Positions 8,178-17,568 of a DNA stretch of 64,000 bases are shown in pieces. Location of the stretch: assembly GCF_023283985.1 (NCBI RefSeq), contig NZ_JAKIKU010000001.1, forward strand, positions 124,001 to 188,000. The letters run 5' to 3'. Numbering within the stretch: position 1 is the stretch's first letter; the number at the start of each line of letters is the position of its first letter. Under the pieces are notes generated by a model, which was not told the origin of the DNA, did no database searches, and saw only the letters and a list, made by a program, of their open reading frames with translations. The DNA is from Shewanella electrodiphila. GTDB lineage: Bacteria; Pseudomonadota; Gammaproteobacteria; Enterobacterales; Shewanellaceae. Both the position numbers and the translations under genes were made by a program.

Positions 8178-8873
8178 TCAGCTGTCTCGTTCTGGCATGT
8201 ATTTTCGATTGTAATGACTATAGCCATTAATCACTAAGTGGCTGACTAAGGTGCCAATTAATGCACCCGCAAGTAAATCCCCTAAGTAATGATAGTTCTG
8301 ACCCAATTGTCCCATCAAAACAGCCACCATTGAGCTACAGCAAAGCAACCGATATCGCGGCGCAAAGTGCCAAAATAGACTGGCAAAAGCAAAGGTGAGC
8401 AATGCATGACCTGATGGAAATGAATGAAAGCTATTAGAGAGTGAAAAGGGGTGAAACTCTTCAACGCCATGGGTAATCCACGAAAGATTATCGTTAGTCC
8501 AGGTTTCTGGCCAAGTACGGCCAAAGACCATTTTAGCGCTTACGCGCACTATGGTGGCAACGATGGCGACTAAAATGATGATGCGCCTGAGATGAAAAAG
8601 GTGTCTGTAGTGTTTGTGAAAGCTTACTAGCACCATAATGAGTGCAATGATTTCAAGTAATAAAGGGGTTTTAGAAAAGCTTTGTAATAGCAGGTTAGAT
8701 TGAAGATTAACGTGCATGTACTCAGCAATAGTTCGATCAAAAAACGCGATACTGATCAGGGTTACTAGCCCACAACAGATGTAAGCAGCAACCATTTTTC
8801 GAGTAAAAGGAATTGTCTGAACCACAGAAGATGTTTTAATTCGTTTGCTATCGTCGTATTTATTAACAGACAT
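8178..8873 (-). CDS. PAP2-family membrane phosphatase
   Basis: A 231-residue protein with about six hydrophobic helices and all three phosphatase motifs of the PAP2 superfamily: KMVFGRTWP (motif 1, degenerate), SFPSGHA (motif 2, catalytic His) and GQNYHYLGD (motif 3, His and Asp). Such enzymes hydrolyse lipid phosphates such as phosphatidic acid, phosphatidylglycerol phosphate or undecaprenyl diphosphate at the membrane. The start overlaps the stop of the upstream panE-like gene by one base (TAATG), so translation is probably coupled. Last gene of a VanZ-like/PanE/PAP2 operon. Confidence 0.87.
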   Translation of the reverse strand: MSVNKYDDSKRIKTSSVVQTIPFTRKMVAAYICCGLVTLISIAFFDRTIAEYMHVNLQSNLLLQSFSKTPLLLEIIALIMVLVSFHKHYRHLFHLRRIIILVAIVATIVRVSAKMVFGRTWPETWTNDNLSWITHGVEEFHPFSLSNSFHSFPSGHALLTFAFASLFWHFAPRYRLLCCSSMVAVLMGQLGQNYHYLGDLLAGALIGTLVSHLVINGYSHYNRKYMPERDS

Positions 8874-9916
8874 TATAAGTCGGGTTGAGTTAATTGGTTG
8901 ATCTTGTCCGTCATCGCGTTATTGGCTGGGGTTTTGATTTGATGAACACCGGCACGAGCTGCAACAAAGCCATTAATCTGAGCTATTTCCGTCATGCGTC
9001 GATGTTTCACATCTTGATGCATGGATGAGAAGTTATTAGCTGTGAGGGTAATGACCTGAGCAATAGTCTCAAGTGATTCCGATAAAGATATAGTGATGCC
9101 TTCAGCATTTGCGACAGCGACACATTCAGTGGTGATGGCATTTATTTGCTGCTGATACTGTGGTTGAGCTAATTGACCATTTTGACATTGCTCGATGGCA
9201 GTGATGGGGTTAATGGCGCAATTCACAATGAGCTTTTGCCATAAACCGAGCAAGATATTATCACTGATTTGGCTGTTAGGAATGGCTGTAACGAGTAGTT
9301 CAATTAACTGCGGAGTTAATTTATGGCCATGAAAATGTCCGAATACTGTTTTGCCGGTACCTGTTTGACGGACATGACGCTCAGTTACTTTTATTGCCGC
9401 TTGAGAGGTTGTGCCGAGATACAGATTGATATCAGTTCTTTGCTGAGATGCTAACAGCGCCATGACCTGTAAATGCGGCCCCATACCGTTGTGCAAAAGG
9501 AGTAAAGTGGCATTGTGGGGCAGTTTGTCAATTAACGCTGTTAACGCCGCTTCGACTTGATAGGACTTAACGCACACAATAACCAGTTCAATGCTGGCCA
9601 ACTGCTTAGGTGTCACCGTTTTAAGATTGTTGACTAAACATGGTTCGGTATGCACGTTAACAACATTGCTAGGCTTAACGTCACTGGATAAAGCATTAAA
9701 AGTCAGTGGCTTAGTTTGGTTTTCTGCATCAGCCAGGGTGAAATTTCGTCCCAGTAATAATGGCTGAGTAAATGCATTAAGCTGATGATAGATCAACATG
9801 CCAATGGCGCCAGCGCCGACAATTGCAATGTTAGCGGGCGCAATATTTAGAGTCACATTGTTAGGGGTAACAGTGTTTGAAGTAACAGTGTTAGGAGCCG
9901 GGGAGTGTGAGCGCAT
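8873..9916 (-). CDS. Ketopantoate reductase (PanE/ApbA) family protein
   Basis: The protein has 347 residues. A Rossmann NADP motif IAIVGAGAIG lies at about residue 31, VIVCVKSYQVEAAL and LLLLHNGMG follow, and the C-terminal helical domain contains KLIVNCAINPITA, the usual ApbA_C signature with the catalytic Lys. The family reduces 2-dehydropantoate to pantoate in coenzyme A synthesis; paralogues exist, so the exact substrate is less certain. Odd point: the first 30 residues are low-complexity (NTVTSNTVTPNNVTLN), encoded by three 15-base repeats, ahead of where the fold normally starts. No downstream Met precedes the glycine motif, so this extension is probably translated. Confidence 0.85.
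   Translation of the reverse strand: MRSHSPAPNTVTSNTVTPNNVTLNIAPANIAIVGAGAIGMLIYHQLNAFTQPLLLGRNFTLADAENQTKPLTFNALSSDVKPSNVVNVHTEPCLVNNLKTVTPKQLASIELVIVCVKSYQVEAALTALIDKLPHNATLLLLHNGMGPHLQVMALLASQQRTDINLYLGTTSQAAIKVTERHVRQTGTGKTVFGHFHGHKLTPQLIELLVTAIPNSQISDNILLGLWQKLIVNCAINPITAIEQCQNGQLAQPQYQQQINAITTECVAVANAEGITISLSESLETIAQVITLTANNFSSMHQDVKHRRMTEIAQINGFVAARAGVHQIKTPANNAMTDKINQLTQPDL
9846..9890 (-). repeat. Three 15-base tandem repeats in the panE-like 5' end
   Basis: On the plus strand the units are TTTAGAGTCACATTG, TTAGGGGTAACAGTG and TTTGAAGTAACAGTG. Read on the coding strand they encode an NTVT-type five-residue repeat between the start codon and the Rossmann fold. A unit length divisible by three keeps the frame. 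Confidence 0.75.
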
Positions 9917-9927
9917 AACAGGCTCTC

Positions 9928-10302
9928 TTATGATGCTTTTGAAGAACGTTTAGGGAACAGCTTGGCTGCCTGATACTTTCTAAAAACAAACAGAAAGATA
10001 TAAAACAACGCGATACCAGCCAAATCGGCAACTACATCGGCAATAGAAGCACTGCGATAAGGAATTTGAGATTGGATGACTTCAATTAAAATAGCGTAAA
10101 AAGCCAGTATCGAACACATCCAATACCATTTAGGTTTAAAGGCAAAATAAGCTAAAAATGCCAAGCCGAAAAAGCTTAATACATGACCGACTTTATCCAT
10201 GTTGTTAAACGTAACGGGGTAATTGGGCTTTGAGAAAACAAGGTAACTGACAACAAGTACAGCAAACGCAAATGATGCTGTAAAAAATAGTTTTAATTTC
10301 AT
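9928..10302 (-). CDS. VanZ-like membrane protein
   Basis: The protein has 124 residues and four hydrophobic helices. The VanZ-like signature is visible: DKVGHVLSFFGLAFLAYFAF, then ILIEVIQSQIPYRSASIADVVADLAGIALF. VanZ relatives are small membrane proteins; one gives low-level teicoplanin resistance, but most, like this one, have no proven role. It is the first gene of the operon, 11 bases before the panE-like start, with the PAP2 gene last. Confidence 0.82.
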   Translation of the reverse strand: MKLKLFFTASFAFAVLVVSYLVFSKPNYPVTFNNMDKVGHVLSFFGLAFLAYFAFKPKWYWMCSILAFYAILIEVIQSQIPYRSASIADVVADLAGIALFYIFLFVFRKYQAAKLFPKRSSKAS

Positions 10303-10471
10303 GCTGTCGAGTACTTAGCCTGATGCGATATCTTTTGATTGAAGCAATAATAAAAAATGCAGCGGCTAAAGTCATTAATTTCCAGTTAATTATTGTTTTC
10401 TATTTTATGGAGGGTTTGCGCTTTCGCTGAAAATGTTAGTATTAGCACAAAGATTAATTGGGAGAATAACA

Positions 10472-10957
10472 ATGCCATCAATGGACATCGTTTCAGAAGT
10501 AGATGAAGTTGAATTACGAAATGCTGTTGAGAACTCACGCCGCGAACTTGCTGGTCGTTTTGATTTTCGCGGCAAAGAAGCCGATATTGAACATAAAGAT
10601 CATACCGTGACTTTAAAAGCGGAAGATGATTTCCAATGTCGTCAGTTAGTGGACATTCTGCGTATTCAATTGAGTAAGCGTAGCGTTGAGCCTTCAGCTA
10701 TGGATGTTGATGAAAAGTCAGTTCATAGCGGTAAAACCTTCAGCTTAAAAGTTAACTTTAAGCAAGGCATTGATACCTTAGTGGCTAAAAAGCTGGTTAA
10801 GCAAATTAAAGACAGCAAGCTGAAAGTACAATCGTCTATTCAAGGTGACTCGGTACGAGTGACGGGTAAAAAACGTGATGATTTACAAGCGGTCATGCGT
10901 TTAGCGAAAGAGTCTGAATTAGGCCAACCTTTTCAGTTCAATAATTTCCGCGACTAG
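10472..10957 (+). CDS. yajQ: YajQ-family nucleotide-binding protein
   Basis: The protein has 161 residues, the standard length, when started at the ATG at 10472 ([19 protein letters not shown]), which has GGGAG at 10460-10464. An upstream in-frame start at 10433 would add 13 residues foreign to the family. YajQ is a small cytoplasmic protein of two ferredoxin-like domains (here about 1-90 and 91-161); relatives bind cyclic di-GMP or nucleotides and tRNA. The conserved core [12 protein letters not shown] and the C-terminal QLGQ-like end ([15 protein letters not shown]) are present. Single-gene unit. Confidence 0.95.
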   Translation: MPSMDIVSEVDEVELRNAVENSRRELAGRFDFRGKEADIEHKDHTVTLKAEDDFQCRQLVDILRIQLSKRSVEPSAMDVDEKSVHSGKTFSLKVNFKQGIDTLVAKKLVKQIKDSKLKVQSSIQGDSVRVTGKKRDDLQAVMRLAKESELGQPFQFNNFRD

Positions 10958-11593
10958 TTTTGATTGGCTTTAAGCCATTTATGTTGTTTTAAATAAAAAT
11001 GATATCAAAAAAAGATGCTGTAACAGGTTGCTGTTGCAGCATTTCTCAATGAAAGAAGATATTTAATTATCAAATCCGCTCAACCCAATACACCTTTGAT
11101 GCCACATCTGACTGAACATTGTCGATCACTCACCTCGCGTTCCAATATGATGATTTAACCTTATTGCCGGTACATCATGCGCTAATGCAAACCAGCCGAT
11201 TTGTATCATTTGCCAGAGCAGAGCCAGAGAAATGAATTGACATTAAATGAAGTAAAGTAAAGCCAAAGGCTTGTGCTAACTGGGCATCAGTTGTTTAAAG
11301 TCATTGATGCTGACTAATCAGAATCTGTTGGTTTTTATACGCTATTTCGTTCCCCCTTAGTTTAAAAGCCTCAACGTTCTTCCCTCAAGTGTGACTCTTT
11401 TTAAATTATGTAGGGTTTTATCCTTCATGCGCGATTATGACCGTCATCTTATCAGCCATAGAATCAGCGTTAATTAGATACGTGAAGTCTCCATAGGCCT
11501 TAATTGCGCTCTTTAACAGAGATTTTTGCGTTGTAACAACCTGATTTCAATTATGGCCGATATTCAGTGCCAGTGATAAAAAGTGACATAACG
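10958..11593. other. Intergenic stretch, one terminator-like hairpin
   Basis: About 630 bases without a plausible gene. A 12-base-pair hairpin with one wobble pair lies at 11015-11042 (ATGCTGTAACAG/CTGTTGCAGCAT, 4-base loop), followed by a weak T-rich stretch; it probably terminates yajQ transcription. The rest shows no repeats or frames worth reporting. The AspT-type gene's promoter must lie in its right end. Confidence 0.5.
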
Positions 11594-13306
11594 ATGGAAG
11601 AAATACAGCTTTTATTGGGAGAATCACCATATTTTTCCGTTTTGGTCACCTTAGTTTTAGGGTGTTTGCTAGGCAAGTTATCAATCAAAGGTTTCTCTTT
11701 AGGTTGTGTGGCGGGCACCTTGTTAGTTGGTATTTTAATTGGCCAATTGGGTGGTTATATTGAACCTTCGTCTCGATGGATTTTCTTCGGTTTATTTCTG
11801 TATGTTATCGGTTATCAAGGTGGTTATAGCATTTTAAGGGTGTGGCAATTACGTAAAAAAACAATCTTAATGACCAGTTTGATTATAAGCCTTATCACTA
11901 TATCCACCATGTGCTTGGCCACCTGGTTTTTTAATCTCGATTTGTATACCAGCATAGGCATGATCTCAGGAAGCTTTGTCCACCCAGAGGTAATGTATAT
12001 GGTCACTGATTCGATTGAAAAGTTGCCTGAACTTTCTGAAACAGTGAAATTAGTGGCGCTTAATAATGCTTACATGGGATATGTACTGACGGTCATTTTT
12101 GGCATGGTAGGGCCTGTGATCATGATGAAATGGCTCCAATCTGCTGCAATGAAGCAAAGTGATTCACCTTTTGATAAAGCGACTCAAAATGAATTGGGTG
12201 AAAGTCATTGTGATAGATACTACCCAATCGACCCTCTTGAAACGGTCGTAAAACGTGTTTTTGAAGTTAATCCAACCAGTACGGTTCTTGGTAAAAGCAT
12301 TGAACAACTGAACGCACCGTATTTTGACATCATGTTCGAACGAGTCAATCTAGTTGATAAGGCAAAAAGTAGTTCGAATGAGATTGATGAGGCAGTTAAT
12401 CACAATGAGCCACTTGTCGCGGGCGATATCGTTACCATAACGGGTAGACACGACACGCTATATTATTTTGAAGATGATGTAATAGGTAGTGAATTACCTA
12501 GTGACACTCAAGTCGATAACAATGAAGTGCATTTTAATATGCTCATCAATACCCATGGCTTTGTTGGCAAATCATTAAATGATATCAAGACTGAAATTAA
12601 CCAAAATACCTACAAAAATCTTTGCATCATTCGACTTGTCAGAGATCAACAATCTATAGAAATCACGCCAGATTTAATTGTGAAACAAGATGATATTTTA
12701 CAAATCATGGGCAGTGCTAGTGATATTCAATTCGTTAAACATAACTTTAGTAACAATGTTGGCCGTAATACCGAGAGTTTCGCCTTGTTTGGAATAGGGT
12801 TAGTGGCAGCTTATTTAATGAGCTTATGGAATCTCAACATTGGTGGTTTGTATTTTTATTTAAGCATTGGGCTGAGTAGCTTGATTGCTGGTACTTTCGT
12901 AGGCTGGCTGAGCAATAAAATCAATCCACTTTCTCAGTTACCTCGTCACACTATCACGTTTGTTAGAGAGTTATCCTTGCTGGCATTCATCGCCATCACA
13001 GGGTTGTATTTTGGCCCGCAAATGATTAACGAAATGAATTCCAGTGGTATGAAAATCCCCTTAATTGGTTTAGGTGTCGTACTCATATCTCAACTATTTT
13101 CATTAACGATTGCCAGTAAAATGCTGAAATTTAACAAACCTTCAGTAGCAATAGGCAAGAATATTGAAAGCAAAGCTGATGGTGTTGGCATATCAAGTCG
13201 TTATCGTTTGCACGAGCAGAGTGCAATGTATGCGATAGCCATTTCATACATTACTTCAAGCTTTTTGATGTTGTTGGTTATTTCCATGGTGTTGAACTTT
13301 ATGTAG
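11594..13306 (+). CDS. AspT/YidE-type (aspartate:alanine exchanger family) transporter
   Basis: About 570 residues when started at ATG 11594; an upstream GTG at 11567 would add nine residues, and neither has a strong ribosome site. Two membrane domains (about 15-190 and 395-570) flank a soluble region of about 200 residues with two TrkA_C-like modules (for example DIVTITGRHDTLYYFED and DDILQIMGSASDIQFVK). This is the layout of the aspartate:alanine antiporter family, which includes AspT and the uncharacterised YidE/YbjL. Repeat hallmarks are LLGKLSIKGFSLG and LIAGTFVGWLSNK. The substrate is unknown. A D15-type outer-membrane gene follows 90 bases downstream, perhaps in the same transcript. 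Confidence 0.83.
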   Translation: MEEIQLLLGESPYFSVLVTLVLGCLLGKLSIKGFSLGCVAGTLLVGILIGQLGGYIEPSSRWIFFGLFLYVIGYQGGYSILRVWQLRKKTILMTSLIISLITISTMCLATWFFNLDLYTSIGMISGSFVHPEVMYMVTDSIEKLPELSETVKLVALNNAYMGYVLTVIFGMVGPVIMMKWLQSAAMKQSDSPFDKATQNELGESHCDRYYPIDPLETVVKRVFEVNPTSTVLGKSIEQLNAPYFDIMFERVNLVDKAKSSSNEIDEAVNHNEPLVAGDIVTITGRHDTLYYFEDDVIGSELPSDTQVDNNEVHFNMLINTHGFVGKSLNDIKTEINQNTYKNLCIIRLVRDQQSIEITPDLIVKQDDILQIMGSASDIQFVKHNFSNNVGRNTESFALFGIGLVAAYLMSLWNLNIGGLYFYLSIGLSSLIAGTFVGWLSNKINPLSQLPRHTITFVRELSLLAFIAITGLYFGPQMINEMNSSGMKIPLIGLGVVLISQLFSLTIASKMLKFNKPSVAIGKNIESKADGVGISSRYRLHEQSAMYAIAISYITSSFLMLLVISMVLNFM

Positions 13307-13321
13307 CGCTGAAACACCACA

Positions 13322-13344
13322 AGTCACTGCCTATCGCAGTGACT
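13322..13344 (+). repeat. Hairpin between the AspT-type and D15-type genes
   Basis: AGTCACTGC (13322-13330) pairs with GCAGTGACT (13336-13344) around a CTATC loop. There is no T run after it, so it is not a classical terminator; it could reduce read-through or protect the upstream mRNA. Confidence 0.6.
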
Positions 13345-13395
13345 CAAATCTTACTTCCTCTATATTTAAAACCACATTAATAGGTTGAAAAAACC

Positions 13396-14565
13396 ATGTT
13401 TAAATTTGTTTCTTTGTGCTTTCTGAGCTTAGTTTCTTCAGTGGGGAACGCCGAGAGTTCGTACTTTTTTGATGAAAAAGATGGTCAGTTTGATTTAGGG
13501 TATCACCTTGCTGAAAACGCTTATGGATTCCTTCCTGTTCCGGTATTAATTACTGAACCAGCCGTTGGCGCTGGTGGGGGGATCGTTGGGTTGTTTTTAC
13601 ATGAAACAGAAGCTGAGAAAGAAGCGAGAAGACAAAAAGCCCTTGAGTCAATTGATGGCGGAGCCCAATTAATGCCAGCTGCGATGACATTGGTTGGCGC
13701 GGGTGGGACGGCCAATGGTACTTGGTTTGGTATTGCTGGTCATCGTCATTCTTGGTTAGATGATAGCATTCGCTATACCGTAGTAGGCGGCGCAGCTAAT
13801 GCCAATCTTGATATTTATACTCGTTTAGGTGGGTTACTTCCTCCTGATAAAGCTATTCAATTTGATACCACAACAGAAGCGCTATTCGCCTTACAAAAAA
13901 TTCAATTTAGAGTGGCTGAAACCCCATTAATGCTAGGGCTTAAACAATTCTGGGCTGAATCATCAGTTTCATCTTCTAACGCTGTGGTTGACTGGATTTT
14001 ACAGCAACAATTGGGTGATAAAACAACAACCTCTGGTTTAGGGCTTATTGCGGAATATGACACTCGCGACAATATTTTCTTTCCTAAGAAGGGTTATATA
14101 TTCTCGGCAGAATATATGGTGTTTGATGAATCTATTGGCTCTGATCATAATTATCAAACATTAGAAGCAAGCGGTGAAGTCTACCTTCCTCTTTCTAATC
14201 ATTGGACATTAGCGTTCGCAGGTGGCTATGACCAGTTATATGCTGGCGATATTCAGCTGTCACCTACGACTAAACCTTATGTAGAGTTACGCGGTGTGTC
14301 GGCGTTTAAGTATCAAGGTGACCAAGTGGCTACAGTTCAATCTCAGTTGATGTATCACCTCAATCATCGTTGGACGTTATCTGCATTCTACGGTTATGGC
14401 GTGACAGACAGTGATGCTATTGAAGAAAATAGCGATTCTGTTGATAGTTATGGGGTTGGCTTTCGTTACCAAATTGCCCGTCGTTATGGCATTCATATGG
14501 GGATGGATTTCGCCACCAGTGGTGATGAAAATGCGGTTTACTTTACCTTGGGTTCAGGGTTTTAA
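13396..14565 (+). CDS. D15/BamA-type outer-membrane beta-barrel protein
   Basis: The protein has 389 residues, with a signal peptide (about residues 1-19, ending VGNA). No POTRA repeats are seen before the barrel; the mature part begins with PVPVLITEPAVGAGGGIVGLFL, a common opening of 'BamA/TamA family outer membrane protein' entries. LGLIAEYDTRDNIFFPKKGYIFSAEY corresponds to the conserved D15 motif, and the C-terminal strand ends in Phe (YFTLGSGF), the usual BAM recognition signal. Its transport or assembly substrate is unknown. The short gap to the AspT-type gene suggests related expression. Confidence 0.82.
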   Translation: MFKFVSLCFLSLVSSVGNAESSYFFDEKDGQFDLGYHLAENAYGFLPVPVLITEPAVGAGGGIVGLFLHETEAEKEARRQKALESIDGGAQLMPAAMTLVGAGGTANGTWFGIAGHRHSWLDDSIRYTVVGGAANANLDIYTRLGGLLPPDKAIQFDTTTEALFALQKIQFRVAETPLMLGLKQFWAESSVSSSNAVVDWILQQQLGDKTTTSGLGLIAEYDTRDNIFFPKKGYIFSAEYMVFDESIGSDHNYQTLEASGEVYLPLSNHWTLAFAGGYDQLYAGDIQLSPTTKPYVELRGVSAFKYQGDQVATVQSQLMYHLNHRWTLSAFYGYGVTDSDAIEENSDSVDSYGVGFRYQIARRYGIHMGMDFATSGDENAVYFTLGSGF

Positions 14566-14663
14566 AAGTGAGGGTTTACCACAAGCTCTGATGGCATGAT
14601 TACAGCAATTATTATCTAATCTATGCCAATTGAGCTTGGGTGGTATTATTGAGCGCCTTACTA

Positions 14664-16073
14664 TTACGGTGTGTTTTGTGGCTCTGTTTCAGAGTTTATA
14701 TTGCTTTTATCTGACTGCTGCTCGGGCTGCATACGCGATAACAGACTGATTAATATTAACACCGGAAATCCAATCAAACTGGCGGCAATAAAGAAGTTTA
14801 CGTAGCCATAAGCATTGACGTATACCCCTGAGAATCCAGCAATAAACTTAGGGAACAACAACATAATTGAAGACAGTAAAGCATACTGACTAGCGCTGTA
14901 GCCACTACTGGTTAAGCTGGATAAATAGGCGATAAAGGCTGCGGTGGCTATGCCTGCACTGAAATTATCAACCGATATCGCAAAGGTTAAGAATGGTACG
15001 TTATAGCCAATGTAAGCTTGCCATGCAAAGAGTAAGTTGGTGACAGCAACCAATAAAGCACCGACAAATAGTATCTTCATCGTGCCATAGCGCATGATTA
15101 AAATTCCGCCTGCGCCCGCGCCAAGTAACGTCATGATTAAACCATATACTTTACTTAAAAAGGCAATTTCTTCTTTACTGAAACCCATATCCACATAAAA
15201 CACATTGGCCATAATGCCCATGACAATATCGGAGATCCGATAGCAAGAAATCAGCAATAAAATCAAGATGGCACTTTTGCCGTAACGTTTAAAGAAATCG
15301 ACAAAAGGCAGGACGCTGGCACTGTATAACCAGGCCATAGCACTGGCTATTTTAGTCGGATACTTTTGGGCAAACTGCGCTTTAAGTTGGCGTTCTTTTT
15401 CATCTGCAGCTTTTGTATCGACTTGTGGCTCTTTACTAAACAAAGTGGTGATTAAGCCTACAGACATCAGCATTGCCATGACAAAATATGCGGTTTGCCA
15501 TGCTTCTAAATTATATTCGGTATTACCTGGGTCTACCCAAGCGGCAATGGTTAGCGCCCCTGCGGTTGCTACAATCATTGCGCTACGATAGCCCACTTGA
15601 TATGCAGCAGCTAATGCTGCCTGCATGTCTTGGGGGGCTGATTCGATACGGAAGGCATCAATGACAATATCTTGAGTCGCTGAGGCAAATGCCAGTATCA
15701 GGGCAAAAATGGCCAGTTGCTCTAAATCAACTAAGGGATCACTTTGTGCCATGCCCAATATCGCGGCCACTAGGCCGAGCTGGGCGAAGATCATCCAGCC
15801 TCTTCGCCGTCCGAAAAATCGGGTGAATAGGGGAAGCGCCATACGGTCCACTAATGGTGACCAAGCCCATTTGAATGCATACGTTAATGCGATCCAACTA
15901 AAGTAGCCAATAGCGGCACGGTCAACACCTGCTTCGCGAAGCCAAAAGCTTAATGTTGAAAACACCAGCATAAGCGGTAGGCCAGCAGAAAACCCCAGCA
16001 ATAACATGATTAGAACACGCTTGTGATAATAAACAGACAAGGCTTCACGGGTACGAGTTAGCAGTTCAGACAT
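14664..16073 (-). CDS. ampG: AmpG-family muropeptide permease
   Basis: A 469-residue MFS protein with 12 or more hydrophobic segments. Its N-terminus (LLGFSAGLPLMLVFSTLSFWLREAGVD, interrupted here for length) and FFGRRRGWMIFAQ followed by SATQDIVIDAFRIE are typical of AmpG. AmpG imports anhydro-muropeptides from the periplasm for peptidoglycan recycling, which also links it to beta-lactamase induction. The yajG-like lipoprotein gene lies about 1.5 kb upstream on the same strand; ampG and yajG are neighbours in enterics too, which supports the name. Confidence 0.9.
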   Translation of the reverse strand: MSELLTRTREALSVYYHKRVLIMLLLGFSAGLPLMLVFSTLSFWLREAGVDRAAIGYFSWIALTYAFKWAWSPLVDRMALPLFTRFFGRRRGWMIFAQLGLVAAILGMAQSDPLVDLEQLAIFALILAFASATQDIVIDAFRIESAPQDMQAALAAAYQVGYRSAMIVATAGALTIAAWVDPGNTEYNLEAWQTAYFVMAMLMSVGLITTLFSKEPQVDTKAADEKERQLKAQFAQKYPTKIASAMAWLYSASVLPFVDFFKRYGKSAILILLLISCYRISDIVMGIMANVFYVDMGFSKEEIAFLSKVYGLIMTLLGAGAGGILIMRYGTMKILFVGALLVAVTNLLFAWQAYIGYNVPFLTFAISVDNFSAGIATAAFIAYLSSLTSSGYSASQYALLSSIMLLFPKFIAGFSGVYVNAYGYVNFFIAASLIGFPVLILISLLSRMQPEQQSDKSNINSETEPQNTP

Positions 16074-16193
16074 TAAGGCAACGGATTGAAGGAGAATGGC
16101 TCTAGCTTATGTCGCGTAGCGTATTGGTTCAAGCCATTCTGGTTGGAAATTTTGAAGAGTGTAAAATTAACTTAAAGTAATTGAAGTTGTTGG

Positions 16194-16532
16194 TCAATTT
16201 GTCGGCCTGATCCCGATACAACCATGGGGCATATCCCCTCCAATATTAATGTAATCACAGCAATCATGAATTTGTTGCCTTAGATACTGATTACCTCTAA
16301 TAACCATATCTGGCCATTGATCGAAGCAGTGTAATAAATGCCAAAACACTTTTTCGGTATCTGTGGGGGTTGCTGCGTCTGTGTTGGTATCGAGGCTGAT
16401 ACTTTGCCACTCTTCTAGTACATCCCACATGTAAAGCTTGATTTCTTTATGCTCTAGTTGGTTATCTAAAAAAGCCTTTCCATAATAGGCCAGTTGTGGC
16501 GCCTTGGTTTCTATGAAGTCATTTGGGGTCAT
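16194..16532 (-). CDS. Small conserved hypothetical protein
   Basis: A protein of about 112 residues, not recognised. The start at 16532 (MTPNDFIETKAPQ) is preferred because AAAGG lies nine bases before it, while the ATG at 16541 would abut that site. It is acidic and soluble, rich in Trp and Cys (HLLHCFDQWPDM, IHDCCDYINIGGD), with no signal peptide or membrane segment. It lies between ampG and the cyclophilin gene on the same strand. Coding is supported by its composition and ribosome site; function is unknown. Confidence 0.65.
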   Translation of the reverse strand: MTPNDFIETKAPQLAYYGKAFLDNQLEHKEIKLYMWDVLEEWQSISLDTNTDAATPTDTEKVFWHLLHCFDQWPDMVIRGNQYLRQQIHDCCDYINIGGDMPHGCIGIRPTN

Positions 16533-16541
16533 TGATGACAT

Positions 16542-16944
16542 CCTTTTTATTACTGCTATTGATCAAATAGCACTCAAAACTAAACGAATTTACTCATCAA
16601 ATAATACAGAGTGAACAAGCAGCAATTTATTGACAACTTAATGAGTAATTATCTAAACACGGGAAAAAGCTGCTTACAGGTAAAAATAAGTATAGTCAGG
16701 ATTGTTGAATAATTACTCAAATTTACAATGTAAGTGCTAAAAAAGTGGTTTTAGCTGTCATTAGGAATCAGCGAAGAAGAACATGCTAAAAAAAGTGGAA
16801 TGAAATCAATATTTCACTCCACTTATTCTGTTTTGTGTATCACGCAGTAGTAATCAAATTAAACTTTATTTACTTCAAAAGGTGCTTGCTGCAGTCTTAT
16901 CTCTCGAGTCTTTAACGCAAAAGAAGACATATAAATAAAGTCGC
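16542..16944. other. Intergenic stretch with one minus-strand terminator
   Basis: About 400 bases with no gene. The only structure seen is the strong hairpin at 16787-16824, listed separately. The part near 16541 should hold a promoter for the small gene. Confidence 0.5.
16787..16824 (-). terminator. Rho-independent terminator after the cyclophilin gene
   Basis: Arms at 16793-16806 and 16811-16824 form a 14-base-pair stem (one G-U pair) with a CAAT loop. On the minus strand it is followed by a run of T, as expected for the transcript coming from the cyclophilin gene. Confidence 0.85.
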
Positions 16945-17529
16945 TTATTGCGGCAAAAGCGTCGCTTTATTAAGTTTAATTTCTTTTACTGGAAAGTCAG
17001 GCCAATTTAACTCTGGATTGGTCATGGTTGGTGTGTAAGACATTGCTTCAAGCACCGCCATACCTTCAATGACTTCACCAAATACAGCGTAGCCCCAACG
17101 GCGTTTAGATGGGTTGAGATTTTTGTTGTCGCCAACGTTAAAGTAGAACTGACGCGTTGCAGAGTGAGGATCGTTATCGCGTGCCATTGCAATAGTGCCA
17201 ACAGAATTTGATAAACCATTACCCGACTCATTAACAATAGGGTCCATTGATGGGCCTTCTTCTAACTGCGGGTTTAACCCACCACCTTGAACAACGAAAT
17301 CAGCAATCACACGATGAAAAAGGGTGTTGTCATAGTCCCCTTGAACCACATAAGTGAGGAAGTTATCGACGGTGATAGGCGCTCGAGTACGGTCTAGCTC
17401 CACCACGACTTTGCCCATTGTGGTATCAAATTCCACTTTTGGGTAAAGGGTATTAGGCTGAATATCGACGGCAGCATTTGCCATCATTGACGAAAACAAC
17501 ATTACACTGGCTACAATCCGTTTAAGCAT
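16945..17529 (-). CDS. Periplasmic cyclophilin-type peptidyl-prolyl isomerase
   Basis: The protein has 194 residues. A signal peptide (MLKRIVASVMLFSSMMANA) is followed by a bacterial cyclophilin domain (about 30-190): FDTTMGKVVVELDRTRAPITVDNFL, split here by length, then FHRVIADFVVQGGG, IAMARDNDPHSATRQFYFNV and WGYAVFGEVIEGMAVL. The catalytic Arg (FHRVI) and the substrate-pocket QFYFN are present. The family isomerises X-Pro bonds during protein folding in the periplasm (PpiA-like). It is 39 bases downstream of the yajG-like gene on the same strand. AGGAATG precedes the ATG. Confidence 0.92.
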   Translation of the reverse strand: MLKRIVASVMLFSSMMANAAVDIQPNTLYPKVEFDTTMGKVVVELDRTRAPITVDNFLTYVVQGDYDNTLFHRVIADFVVQGGGLNPQLEEGPSMDPIVNESGNGLSNSVGTIAMARDNDPHSATRQFYFNVGDNKNLNPSKRRWGYAVFGEVIEGMAVLEAMSYTPTMTNPELNWPDFPVKEIKLNKATLLPQ

Positions 17530-17568
17530 AAGGCATTCCTAATTTGTGGTCTGACGTTATTATTGAGA

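Noticed and set aside
11015..11042. Small RNA downstream of yajQ
   Set aside because: The hairpin alone is better explained as a terminator; no promoter or further structure supports an RNA gene.
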